From positions 186,001-250,000 of the forward strand of contig CAVYHD010000033.1 in NCBI GenBank assembly GCA_963768075.1: 64,000 bases of DNA, written 5' to 3'. The stretch comes from QHXW01 sp963768075. GTDB lineage: Bacteria; Acidobacteriota; Terriglobia; Bryobacterales; Bryobacteraceae. Position numbers and translations under genes: made by a program. This document shows positions 26,055-35,290 of this stretch, piece after piece (within the stretch, counting starts at the first letter, position 1; the number at the start of each line of letters is the position of its first letter). Below the pieces are notes generated by a model. That model saw only the letters and a list, made by a program, of their open reading frames with translations. It did no database searches and was not told the origin of the DNA.

Positions 26055-27459
26055 AGCCGCGACGCTCCATGGCGCCCCAGCCGCGCTTGCCGCGAAGCCC
26101 GTCCCAGACGCCCTCGAGTCTCCATAACGTGAGAAGTTGACGATAGCCGAAATTTTCCAACACGGCGGCGGCGAGCAGCCGGGCGAGATCCTTAACCGAG
26201 GGATAACGCCGCATAGTGAACTCTTCGAGCACCACGGCGCTCATTGACAACAGAACGCCAAACAGCACCGAGACTACGAAGAACAGCACGGCGATCTTCA
26301 CCGCTACGATGCCAAGGAAGATGCCAGCCGCCGTGAACACATATCCTGCCATTTCGACCGCCGGCCCGAGCATCTCGAACACCACGAAATAGGGCAAAGA
26401 GAACCAGCCGGGCCCACCGAACTTCGGATGGAACAACATCTTCTCGTGTGCCATCAGGCTTTCCACGGTTCCCCGCTGCCAGCGATTCCGTTGCCGGTGC
26501 AGTACCTTCCAGCTTTCGGGGACTTCGGTCCAGCAGACGGGTTCAGGGACAAAGACGATGAGATAGGGCGTCTTTCGCTCGCGCGAAAGGCGGTGCAGGC
26601 GCACAACCAATTCCATATCCTCGCCGACCGTGGAGGTCGCGAACCCACCCGCCTCGAGGATGGCCTCCCGGTCGAAGACTCCGAAAGCGCCGGAGATGAG
26701 CAGTAGCGAATTGAGAAAGCTAAAGGCCACGCGTCCACCCAGAAATGCGCGCAGGTATTCGATGGTCTGAAACAGCGGAAGAACGCGGCTGGACGTCGCT
26801 ACGCGGACTACTTTGCCGCGCTCGACACTGCAACCGTTCACGACGCGGATGATACCTCCGGTGGCCAGCACCTTGCCTGGGTTCTCGACGAACGGCTCGA
26901 CCACATGCAGCAGAGCGTCCTCCTCGAGCAGGGAGTCAGAATCTACCGCGGCAACCAGCGGCGAACGTGCGATGTTTAACCCCGCGTTGAGCGCATCCGC
27001 TTTCCCGCCGTTCTCTTTGTCCACCACAGTCAGACGAATGGGGTCCCGTGAACGGTAGACCGCGCGCACGGCCTGAGTGATGGCGTTTCCTGAGCGGCAC
27101 GTGGACTTATACAGGTGGAACTCATCGATCAGAACGCGCATGGTCTCGTCTTTTGAGCCGTCGTTAACGACGATCACGTCATAATGCGGGTAGTTGAGAT
27201 CGAGCATGGAACGAACGCTCTGCGCGATGGTGAGGGCCTCGTTGTAAGCCGGGACGAGGATGCTGACCTCGGGGAGCAACGGAGAATTAAGCAGAACCGC
27301 GCGGGCTTCCGGATTCTGCCGCGCGCGATGGCTGCGCAGCGCGAAGAATCCGAGCACCATCAGAAAAAAATAGATGGCGTTGCTGGCGCTCATGTAGAAA
27401 ATCATGGACCACTCGAAGGCGTTGTAGAGTGGTTGCGCGAGTGAAAGGGGGGCTGTCAC
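26029..27459 (-). CDS. Processive family-2 glycosyltransferase (polysaccharide synthase)
   Basis: 476 residues from the GTG at 27459, which overlaps the HEAT-gene stop (GTGTGA); the open frame extends to 27864 but that part is the HEAT gene read in another frame. One N-terminal helix (IYFFLMVLGFFAL) is followed by a GT-A domain with PEVSILVPAYNEALTIAQSV, VVNDGSKDE (D100), AVDSDSLLEED (DxD, 173-175), VGEDMEL (280-281) and QRNRWQRG (323-327). C-terminal helices follow (FVVFEMLGPAVEMAGYVF). This D, DxD, ED, QxxRW set marks a processive synthase that extrudes a beta-glycan, like PgaC, BcsA or hyaluronan synthase. Inner membrane. No PilZ domain is fused. Confidence 0.9.
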   Translation of the reverse strand: MTAPLSLAQPLYNAFEWSMIFYMSASNAIYFFLMVLGFFALRSHRARQNPEARAVLLNSPLLPEVSILVPAYNEALTIAQSVRSMLDLNYPHYDVIVVNDGSKDETMRVLIDEFHLYKSTCRSGNAITQAVRAVYRSRDPIRLTVVDKENGGKADALNAGLNIARSPLVAAVDSDSLLEEDALLHVVEPFVENPGKVLATGGIIRVVNGCSVERGKVVRVATSSRVLPLFQTIEYLRAFLGGRVAFSFLNSLLLISGAFGVFDREAILEAGGFATSTVGEDMELVVRLHRLSRERKTPYLIVFVPEPVCWTEVPESWKVLHRQRNRWQRGTVESLMAHEKMLFHPKFGGPGWFSLPYFVVFEMLGPAVEMAGYVFTAAGIFLGIVAVKIAVLFFVVSVLFGVLLSMSAVVLEEFTMRRYPSVKDLARLLAAAVLENFGYRQLLTLWRLEGVWDGLRGKRGWGAMERRGFDQHVQAA

Positions 27460-28640
27460 ACGGCCACCGTCTCGGTGGGAGCGGTTTGGACCAGTTGGAG
27501 CGCCTCGAGGGCGGCTGAAGCCGCCAGCAAAGATCCGGTGAGCATTTCCTGTTCGAGGATGCGGCACCCATCCGCGCCTAACTGGGCCAGCGCGTATGCT
27601 GCGGCCGCCGCCGTTCGAGCATCCTGATCGTGGAGGCAGCGCGTAAGCTGGGGCATTGCGCCGGAGATATTGAGAGTGGCAGCGGTGCGCGCTGCGGCCG
27701 ACCGTACCTCCTCCACCGGATCGTTGAGCGCATGCAGAATTTCCGCTTCCAACTGCGGCAGCCGCGGCACCAGAGGCACGATGTCCAAGGCCGCGACACG
27801 AACGGTGGCGCCGGCGTGACGCAACAGAGGATAGACCTGCGGCAGAGGGAGAAACTTGCCCCAAGCACGAAGCACCTGGAGCGCGGCGAGCGCTGCTGCC
27901 GGGTCCCCGCCGGCGAGCACCGCCGGAATCGCTTCTTTGGCCAGTTCGAGCGCATACGGCCGCAAATCTTCGGCCAGAACCATGCGAGCGACGAGCGAGC
28001 CGTTGACCACCAACGCGAACACCTGCGGCAGTTCACCGGGTTCGAGATTACTCACCATGTGACGGGCCGTATGCAGCCGCACGGATTCGTCAGGATCCGA
28101 GAGCGCTTGTTGCAACACGTCGCCAGCGAATTTGCGCTGGACTAGGGCGAGGTGTGCGACTGCCTTTTTGCGGTGCGCAAGGTTCCTGGAACGGAACTGG
28201 CGCTGCCATTGCTTGACCAGCCGGAGATCAAACGCCAGTTGGGCCAGCGCGTGGCGGCCTCCGCCTCGAACCATCCGCAGAAATTCCACCAGGCATTGTT
28301 CCACCTCGCGCGGGTACGCCACCTGAATCTGCCGGATGTCCTCAAGGTGATTGCCTCCGGCGGCTTGCAGCGCCAGGAACTCGCGAATCGCCGGTGACAC
28401 GCGGGTCGCGCGGGATTCCCGAACCTGCCGGGCTAGCTTCTTGCAGAACGAGAATGCCAGCAGGACCGATATTGTGGCACACTGCACGAAAGCAATCGAC
28501 ATGGCCAGGGATAGCTCACGCGAGGCAACGCGCGGGTAGAGATAGAACCGGTTGACCGACACAATGGCCAGCAGGTAGACCATGCCGAAAGCCAGTGTTT
28601 TGGACAACACCGCGATTCGGTCGCTTCGTTCGAGGGTCAC
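27456..28640 (-). CDS. Membrane-anchored HEAT-repeat protein (EPS operon)
   Basis: 394 residues, GTG start overlapping the upstream stop by four bases. Two N-terminal membrane helices (LAFGMVYLLAIVSVNRFYL; MSIAFVQCATISVLLAFSF) precede a cytoplasmic region of about 300 residues made of HEAT repeats (FAGDVLQQALSDPDESVRL, LEAEILHALNDPVEEVRSAAARTA-type units, ALAQLGADGCRILEQEM). There are no catalytic motifs. It lies directly upstream of the GT2 synthase and is coupled to it, so it is probably a scaffold or adaptor for the synthase at the inner face of the membrane. I know of no standard cellulose or PNAG counterpart. Confidence 0.8.
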   Translation of the reverse strand: MTLERSDRIAVLSKTLAFGMVYLLAIVSVNRFYLYPRVASRELSLAMSIAFVQCATISVLLAFSFCKKLARQVRESRATRVSPAIREFLALQAAGGNHLEDIRQIQVAYPREVEQCLVEFLRMVRGGGRHALAQLAFDLRLVKQWQRQFRSRNLAHRKKAVAHLALVQRKFAGDVLQQALSDPDESVRLHTARHMVSNLEPGELPQVFALVVNGSLVARMVLAEDLRPYALELAKEAIPAVLAGGDPAAALAALQVLRAWGKFLPLPQVYPLLRHAGATVRVAALDIVPLVPRLPQLEAEILHALNDPVEEVRSAAARTAATLNISGAMPQLTRCLHDQDARTAAAAAYALAQLGADGCRILEQEMLTGSLLAASAALEALQLVQTAPTETVAV

Positions 28641-29851
28641 TGTTTTGCCGTGAAGTTGACGCCGAAGCTGGTCTGATGCTCGTGATCTGATCGCGTCTGA
28701 TACGAGCAGAAGAGCTCGGCGGAGTACCCGCGGGTAATGCGAAACTCCGCGCCCGCGAGATAAGTGTCGGCGAGAAAGACCCCCAGGCGATCAACCGTGA
28801 GCGCTTCGAAATCCTCGCTGCCGCGCGCGAAACCAACATGCAAAACAAGCGGTTTCGCCACCTGCTCGTAGTATTGCCCGACCCAGGAGTGGTTCACCTG
28901 TCCGGGGGTTGCACCGGTGCGCCATTCGGTCCAACCGTTGTCATACGTCGCCGAGAGCCACACGGGCTTTGTGAAATAGTAAGTCAGGACGGGACTCGCC
29001 ACGTGCACGTCCGCCGCGCGGAAGCGCATCAACTGGTAATCCAGATCCAGGGCGAAGTGCTTGGGTAGGGCATGAGAAGCTCCGGCAGTGTACTCCTGGC
29101 GGGGCACCACAACGGCGCCAGGTCCATTCATCGTGCCCGCTCGCAGCCACCACCCGTCCGCCAGCTTCTTTTCGAAATTCAGGCCCGCGCGCCGCGTTCG
29201 CTCGCCGAAGAGGCTCCATTCTTCGTATTGCAGCGTGATCTGGTTACTCTCTCCGATGTAGCCGGCGCTGACGAAGCCCATGTTGCCGGGAGTGGTGAAG
29301 GAGAAGCGGTCCTGGTTGAAACCCAGCTTCACCTCCACCGGACGCGGCGGATCGATCTCTCCTTTCAGGTCTTGCGCTTCGGAGTTGTTGGGATCGAGCT
29401 TGATTGCGCGTGCAACGTGATCCTTAGCCGCGCGTTCCCGGCTTTGATAGTGGCACAACCTTGCCAGCGCCATCTCGACGTCGACGTCCTCGGGCGAAAG
29501 CTTCTTAGCCTGCGCCAAGAGCTCCTCGGCCGCCGGGTAGTGGCGCTGCCACATCTCCACGTACGCCTTGCCCACCAGCGCCTCGGCGTTGCGCGGCTCC
29601 CGTTTCAGAACCCGGTCAAATATTTCGGTCGCCGTCGCGTACTCCTTCATCCACGCAGAGAGCCTGCCGATCTGGTTCAGATAGTCCACATTGTCGGGAT
29701 CGAGCTTCAACAACCCCTCATATGCGGCGCGCGCCTCCGCGAATTTCTGTTCAGTGACCAGCTTGCGCGCGGCTTGTTCCTCGTCCTGCGCCAGGACCGG
29801 CATTGAGAGCAGCACGACGGCCAGGATCGTCCATCCGAGGCGCCATATCAT
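28637..29851 (-). CDS. YaiO-like TPR/outer-membrane beta-barrel protein (EPS operon)
   Basis: 404 residues. A signal peptide (MIWRLGWTILAVVLLSMPVLA) is followed by TPR units (residues ~22-165, e.g. AEARAAYEGLLKLDPDN, TATEIFDRVLKREPRNAEAL) and, from about residue 175, alternating strands ending SYQTRSDHEHQTSFGVNF, as in YaiO-family beta-barrels. TPR plus barrel is also the plan of the exporters PgaA, BcsC and AlgK/AlgE, which suggests this is the outer-membrane exit for the polymer. ATGA overlap with the regulator gene upstream and GTGA overlap with the HEAT gene downstream. Confidence 0.85.
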   Translation of the reverse strand: MIWRLGWTILAVVLLSMPVLAQDEEQAARKLVTEQKFAEARAAYEGLLKLDPDNVDYLNQIGRLSAWMKEYATATEIFDRVLKREPRNAEALVGKAYVEMWQRHYPAAEELLAQAKKLSPEDVDVEMALARLCHYQSRERAAKDHVARAIKLDPNNSEAQDLKGEIDPPRPVEVKLGFNQDRFSFTTPGNMGFVSAGYIGESNQITLQYEEWSLFGERTRRAGLNFEKKLADGWWLRAGTMNGPGAVVVPRQEYTAGASHALPKHFALDLDYQLMRFRAADVHVASPVLTYYFTKPVWLSATYDNGWTEWRTGATPGQVNHSWVGQYYEQVAKPLVLHVGFARGSEDFEALTVDRLGVFLADTYLAGAEFRITRGYSAELFCSYQTRSDHEHQTSFGVNFTAKQ

Positions 29852-31458
29852 GCGCTTTTCCCCAATAATCGCTTCATCCGGGCAACCAGTTCCATGGGAC
29901 TGAAGGGCTTGATCACGTAGTCGTCAGCGCCCAGGCCAAATCCGCGAATGATGTCGGTTTCCTGCTGCCGCGCGGTTAGCAGGATCACGCGAATTTCACG
30001 TGTCAGTGGATCGTTTCGCAGTGCTGAGAGCACCTCAAAGCCGCTGCGGTTCGGCATGTTGACATCGAGGACCGCCATGTCGGGCTGCCAACTGCGAATG
30101 GTATCGAGCGCCACACCGCCATCGGTGGCCACGCGACACTCGAATCCGGCGTTTCCCACCGCTGCTTCCACGAGCGCGCGAATCGTCGAGTCATCGTCCG
30201 CCACGACCACCCGCCGCCTTCCGCCCACCGTTGGAGTCGCCTGCGCCGTGCGCCCTTGCGCAGCGCGGGAAATCGCGAAGTAAGCACGCAGGATGACTTC
30301 CTCGGTGGTCCAGGGCGCGAATAGAAAATCTTCCGCCCCGCTGTGCACCGGCTGCAGGCCTACCAACACTTCCCGCGGCCCGATAATCAGAACCGGCTTG
30401 TTCCACGAGGGAATGCTTCTGACTTCGGCGGCGACATTTAGCACCACGACGTCGAAGGGCCGCACCGTTTCCGCATCAGGAAGGACGTCAGCTCCCAGGT
30501 CCCGGGAAAACGCCTGGCAGGCATCCAGCGCTTTTGCCAGCCGGGTCGCATCTTTCGGCTGGAAGCCGGCCAGTGCGAACCTTTTGCCGGAAAGAGCGGA
30601 GAGCACCGCCGGAGCAGGAGTTTCCTGGCGTGCCGCCAAAAGCCCGAGCGCGACGTCGGCCGGTTCCTTTTCCGTCAATTGCTCTGCGAGTTTATGAGTA
30701 CGCCGCTGCAGATTTTCCCATGAGTCCGTCTTCGGTGTGACCGTCGCGCCGGGTGGTCTTTCACTTGCCTCGCGTGCCGCGGCGAACATTTGCGTCAGCC
30801 GCTCCAGCAGCTCGCGCGCTCGCTCCGTTGAGCCGGAGCCGTTCTGCTGTAACACAGTCTCCAGTTCACGCGCCGTTTGCGTAATCTCCGGATAGCCTAC
30901 CGATCCCGCCGAGCCCGCCCAGCGATGCGCGGTCACGAGCGCCTCCGCAGGATTAAAGGCTGCGCCAAGCATGCCCATAAGCCGGCCGCTCTGCTGCACG
31001 CCGTCCGCGACGAACTCGCGCCGGATCTCGCGGAGAGACAGACCTAGCTCCGCGGACTCCGCGGCCCCTTCGAGCGCCGCCTTGGGAGCATGCTGGAGGT
31101 ATTGACGGATTAACGTAGGGAAGGTGCGGGTATCGATTGGTTTTGTGATGTAGCCGTTACAACCGGCCTCGTACGCTTTCTTTTCATCTCCTCTCATGGC
31201 GAATGCGGTCAAAGCGAGTACGATAATGTCGCGCGTGGTCGGATCGGATTTCAACTTCCGCGTCAAATCCAAGCCACTCATGCCTGGCAGTTGAACGTCC
31301 GTCAGTATCAGCTCTGGCCGAAACTGCCTGAGCACTTCCAGGGCTTCCTCCGCGGTACTGGCGGTGCGTACGTCAAATCCATGCCGGGACAACAGGATCT
31401 TGACTACCTTCAGGTTGACGGGAGTATCCTCCACGACAAGCACGGAATCATTCGGCAT
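29848..31458 (-). CDS. Multidomain response regulator, REC-Hpt-pseudoREC-REC
   Basis: 536 residues. The N-terminal receiver (~1-120) has VLVVEDTPVNLK, phospho-Asp in LILTDVQLPGMSG, and a conserved Lys in YITKPID. A central Hpt-like segment has TAHRWAGSAGSVG (phospho-His). The next ~110 residues look like a degenerate receiver (PFDVVVLNVAAEVRSI, no clear phospho-site). The C-terminal receiver (~415-536) has VVVADDDSTIRA, MAVLDVNMPNRSG and DYVIKPFSPMEL. There is no DNA-binding or GGDEF output. It heads the operon and can pass phosphate internally, so it may couple the divergent hybrid kinase to polymer synthesis through protein contact. Upstream is a 444-bp divergent intergenic region. Confidence 0.85.
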   Translation of the reverse strand: MPNDSVLVVEDTPVNLKVVKILLSRHGFDVRTASTAEEALEVLRQFRPELILTDVQLPGMSGLDLTRKLKSDPTTRDIIVLALTAFAMRGDEKKAYEAGCNGYITKPIDTRTFPTLIRQYLQHAPKAALEGAAESAELGLSLREIRREFVADGVQQSGRLMGMLGAAFNPAEALVTAHRWAGSAGSVGYPEITQTARELETVLQQNGSGSTERARELLERLTQMFAAAREASERPPGATVTPKTDSWENLQRRTHKLAEQLTEKEPADVALGLLAARQETPAPAVLSALSGKRFALAGFQPKDATRLAKALDACQAFSRDLGADVLPDAETVRPFDVVVLNVAAEVRSIPSWNKPVLIIGPREVLVGLQPVHSGAEDFLFAPWTTEEVILRAYFAISRAAQGRTAQATPTVGGRRRVVVADDDSTIRALVEAAVGNAGFECRVATDGGVALDTIRSWQPDMAVLDVNMPNRSGFEVLSALRNDPLTREIRVILLTARQQETDIIRGFGLGADDYVIKPFSPMELVARMKRLLGKSA

Positions 31459-31902
31459 TCGAGTTGCTCCGGCGGACTAACTTACTCAGGCGTTTGTCTC
31501 AGTGGCGGGTGGCAGTTACCATCCAACATGGGACGGAAGATAGCCTGAATCTGTTTCGGTAACCACTTATGAATCGCCATCTGCAGAGGCTCCACACTTA
31601 GCGCCAATTCAGTGTAGGGAGATACATCGAAAAGTAACAAGTAAAAACGCATGATTTCTAACGGTAAAAACGTTCGTGTTTTCCCTAGGAATACAATGCA
31701 ATTTACTTTGATTAGCAGTAGACACAGCACTGTTGGAATACTTAACCTGCCGCATTGATAACTTGTCCGCGAAACACTAACTTCCGTCAACTTGCGGTAA
31801 CTGTCAAAGCGATGCCATGCTCCGGGATGGGGCGTTGTCGGTAGCATGGGGGTGGCTTGACCATGGTACCGGCTTACTGAAACCCTTCCTCGTTCCATTC
31901 GC
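31459..31902. promoter_or_regulatory. 444-bp divergent intergenic region
   Basis: Separates the EPS operon (minus) from the hybrid kinase gene (plus). It is clearly more A+T-rich than its surroundings and contains two copies of gtaaaaacg (in 31640-31680). It should hold both promoters, but I cannot assign -35/-10 boxes with confidence. The open minus-strand frame across it has no protein-like features. Confidence 0.35.
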
Positions 31903-34587
31903 ATGAGCTTACGAGGCAATTTCAGAAAAATGAAATCGCAGAGAGCTCTGCCGAGTTACGGTTTTCTCACCAGCGTCCTGGTCCTGTGTGCCGCTACCGC
32001 CGCCCATGGGAAGCCGTTGGAGCACGCGGCGCAGATCAGGCAGCTCACAGCATCCGAAGCGGCGAAAAGCCTACCCGTTCACTTGCGCGGCGTAATCACC
32101 TATTACGATCCCACGGTGCCCGACCTTTTCATTCAAGATGAGACGGCCGGCATCTATATTGCCTGCAACGTTGCCTGCGACGCGCCTACTCCCCTGGAGC
32201 GAGGGCAGCAAGTCGAACTGACCGGAGTCACCGGGCCGGGCGACTTCGCCCCCGTCGTTCGCCTGCCGCGCATTCGCGTCCTCGGCCGGGGCAGACTGCC
32301 AAAACCCGTCCACCTGTCGCTCGCGGAACTTTTAACGGGACGTGGCGATTCACAGTGGATCGCCGGTGAGGGTGTCGTGAAGTCCGCTGTCCTGGCCCAC
32401 AGGCATCTCAATTTGTACGTTGCATCGGGCGGTGGCCAAATCAAGCTGATCGTACGGGAATTCCCGCAAACTGATCTCCAGCGCCTCGTAGAAGCGCATA
32501 TCGAATTTCGGGGCGCCGCCGGAGTCACTTTTAACAATAAGAGGCAGTTGACTGGGCTTCTGATCTTTACTCAAAGTCTGGAAGACATAGCGGTTGTGCC
32601 ACTTGTGGATGAGCCCACGCATAGCATTCCCTCCCAATATCCATTGCGAAAGCCGGACACACTCTTGCAATTTTCAATCGCCGGCGATGAAAGCACTCGG
32701 GTGCGTGTGCGCGGAGTGGTCACACTCCAGCAGTTGGGACAGGCGCTCTTTCTGCAGGATGGCGATCAGGGCCTGATGGTGCACACACACCAACTGGTTC
32801 GCGTCGAGCCGGGAGATCGAGTGGAAGCTCTGGGATTTCCCGCCCTTGGCCAATTCGCGCCAGTCCTACAGGATGCCGTCTTCCAAAAAATGGGGACCGG
32901 CCCGCTGCCCGCGCCCATTCATGAAACGGCTGACGACATCCTTCGGGAAGGCGACCAGGACGCCAGCCTGGTGGAAATCGACGCCCGCGTGCTCAGTCGC
33001 ACCCAGGATGTGCATGGAGACTCGCTCGCGATGAAGTCCGGAGATCGGATTTTCAGCGCACGCATCGAGCAGCTTGCCCCCCGCGCCAATGGTGCGCTCG
33101 AAGAAGGCAGTGATCTCCGGTTGACGGGCATCTGCCGGGTCGAGGCCGGAGGCGAAGGGAACCAGCCGCAATCGTTCCACCTTCTTCTCCGTTCCCCAGC
33201 CGATATAGTCGTGTTGCATCGGCCCGGCTGGTGGACGCTATCCCGCGCCGTCTGGATTCTCGGGTTCTTGGGGATCGGCGTGGTAGCGGCTCTGGCGTGG
33301 GTGATCCTGCTGCGGAGGCGCGTACAGGCACAAACCGCGGAACTGCGCAGCGGCAACCACCAACTGTCCGCGGCGTTGGAGTCTGCCGAGCGGGCCAGGA
33401 AAATGGCGCAAGAAGCCAACCAGCTCAAAAGCGAGTTCCTCGCGAATATGAGCCACGAGATCCGCACTCCCATGAATGGCATTCTCGGTATGACGGGCCT
33501 CGTGCTCGACACCGCACTCACGGAGGAACAACGCGAATATCTCAATGATGCTTGGAAATCCGCCGAATCCCTCCTGGCGCTGCTGAACGACATTCTTGAT
33601 TTCTCGAAGATCGAGGCAGGGCGCATGGAACTGGCCCCGGTTGCCTTCTCCCTGCGAGACTGCTTGCGCAATGCCGCGAGCGCTCTCACGATCAACGCGG
33701 AGCAGAAAGGTCTCAAGCTCATGGTCGACGTCGCGCCTGAGGTGCCGGATGCCCTTACCGGGGATCCCTCCGGCTCCGCCAGGTGCTGCTGAACCTGCTC
33801 AACAACGCTGTCAAATTCACTCATGCCGGATCGGTCGAAATGCGCGCGGATCTTTACGAGCGCCGTGATACGTCCTGACGTTGCATTTCTCAGTGAGCGA
33901 TACCGGGGTTGGAATCCCACCGGACAAGATTGAAGCTATCTTTGAAGCCTTCCGCCAGGCGGATGGTTCGATCACCCGTCACTATGGCGGCACCGGACTG
34001 GGGTTGACGATTTGCTCGCGGCTGGTCAACCTGATGGGGGGCCGCGTCTGGGTAGAGAGCGAACCCGGCATGGGCAGCATCTTTCATTTCACGGCGGTGG
34101 TGCAAGAGGCGGATCACTGCCCCATCACCCTGGAAATTCCTCAAGCGAACTGCCGATTCGCCCGTTGCGCATTCTTCTCGCCGAGGACAATGCCGTCAAT
34201 CGAGCGATCACCTCCCGGATGCTGGGTAAACATGAACATTCCGTCACCGTCTCGGCCAACGGGCGCGAAGCTTTGGCGTCATGGGAAGAAAATGAATTCG
34301 ATGTCATTCTCATGGACATCCAGATGCCTGTCATGGATGGCCTGGAGTGCGCCGCTGCCATTCGTCTGCGCGAAGAGCGCCGCGGCGGCCATACCCCGAT
34401 CATCGCGCTTACCTCTCACGCCCTGGAACAGCATGAGCAACGTTTTCTCACGGCAGGCATTGACGGTTATCTGGCGAAACCGGTGCGGTCGCAAGATCTG
34501 GACGCGGCTATCGCCCGCGCGTTGACCAGCCGGGTACCCAATTCGCAACCCGAAGCCGTTCCGGTAACCCCGCAGCCCGCAGGCTAG
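31903..34587 (+). CDS. Hybrid sensor histidine kinase, three frameshifts
   Basis: About 890 residues when joined. A signal or first helix (FLTSVLVLCAATAAHG) leads to a ~380-residue periplasmic region with OB-like beta repeats (LRGVITYYDPTVPDLFIQDE, VRGVVTLQQLGQALFLQD). A membrane helix (AVWILGFLGIGVVAALAWVIL) and coiled coil come next, then HisKA (FLANMSHEIRTPMNGILG), HATPase (NLLNNAVKFTH, VSDTGVGIPPDKI, GGTGLGLTI) and a receiver (ILLAEDNAVNRA, ILMDIQMPVMDG, GYLAKPV). Frame changes occur near 33767 (after GDPS), 33880 and 34145; each restores conserved sequence. The start could also be the ATG at 31930. Divergent from the EPS operon, so a plausible phosphodonor for the REC-Hpt-REC protein. 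Confidence 0.85.
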
Positions 34588-34680
34588 ACACACCCGCCCG
34601 GCGCGAATCTTTTCATTCTCACCTCGGCTTCGAAGCCTTAACCGCGGCAGCGGCATCCAATGAGGTAGGATATTTCCGCC

Positions 34681-35271
34681 GTGTTCGAGAACATTCTCTG
34701 CCAAATATCCGGCTACGAGCCGGAAGCCGTGCTCCCCCTGATCGAGTTGGCCATCGAGATCGCACGCGAAGGGCGCGAGGGCCGCCGGATCGGCACCCTG
34801 TTCACGTTCGGCGATGATGCAGCCGTGCTGGCCCGATCCCGTGCGTTGATTCTGGACCCCCTGGCGTGCCATCCCGAGGAGGCCCGCCGGATGACGGACC
34901 CAAACTTGCGGGGCACCATCAAAGAACTGGCGCAGTTGGATGGGGCGTTCGTCGTGAATAGCAGCGGCGTTTTTGTATCGGCGTGCCGGTACTTAAATAG
35001 CGCGGCGGGTCCGGACCTGGAGCTTCCGATGGGGCTGGGCAGCCGTCATTTAGCCGCCGCCGGTATCAGTGCGGTCACGAATGCCGTTGGCATTGTGGTG
35101 TCGGAGAGTTCAGTCGTGCGGATTTTCTGTCACGGCGCCATGGTGGCGGAAATCATCCCGGAACTTTGGTTATTAAGTAGGGGATCGGTGCAGATGCGCG
35201 GCCCTGTCGCCCAGGAACGGATTCGCGACCTTGCTGTGATCACTCCGCAACGGCGGCCCGGCCAAAAGTGA
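34681..35271 (+). CDS. Stand-alone diadenylate cyclase (DAC/DisA_N domain)
   Basis: 196 residues, GTG start with GGTAGGA upstream. The DAC core is visible: LDGAFVVNSSGVFVSACRYL (DGA at 87-89) and MGLGSRHLAAAGISAVTNAV (RHL at 122-124), then GIVVSESSVVRIFCHG. Known enzymes condense two ATP to c-di-AMP and carry DGA and RHR; here the last Arg is Leu, so activity is not certain. No membrane helices (unlike CdaA) and no DisA linker or HhH domain, so it is closer to the short DacB/DacZ-like forms. The first ~80 residues (LPLIELAIEIAREGREGRRI) match the N-terminal part of the fold. Encoded just after the hybrid kinase; cytoplasmic. Confidence 0.8.
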   Translation: MFENILCQISGYEPEAVLPLIELAIEIAREGREGRRIGTLFTFGDDAAVLARSRALILDPLACHPEEARRMTDPNLRGTIKELAQLDGAFVVNSSGVFVSACRYLNSAAGPDLELPMGLGSRHLAAAGISAVTNAVGIVVSESSVVRIFCHGAMVAEIIPELWLLSRGSVQMRGPVAQERIRDLAVITPQRRPGQK

Positions 35272-35290
35272 TCCGCCTTACTCTGACTCC

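Noticed and set aside
27460..27864. N-terminal extension of the GT2 frame
   Set aside because: It reads the HEAT gene in another frame (Gly/Ser/Arg-rich nonsense); the GTG at 27459 overlapping the HEAT stop is the natural start.
31482..31919. 145-residue minus-strand open frame in the divergent promoter region
   Set aside because: No ribosome-binding site, no protein-like pattern, and it lies in an A+T-rich regulatory gap.
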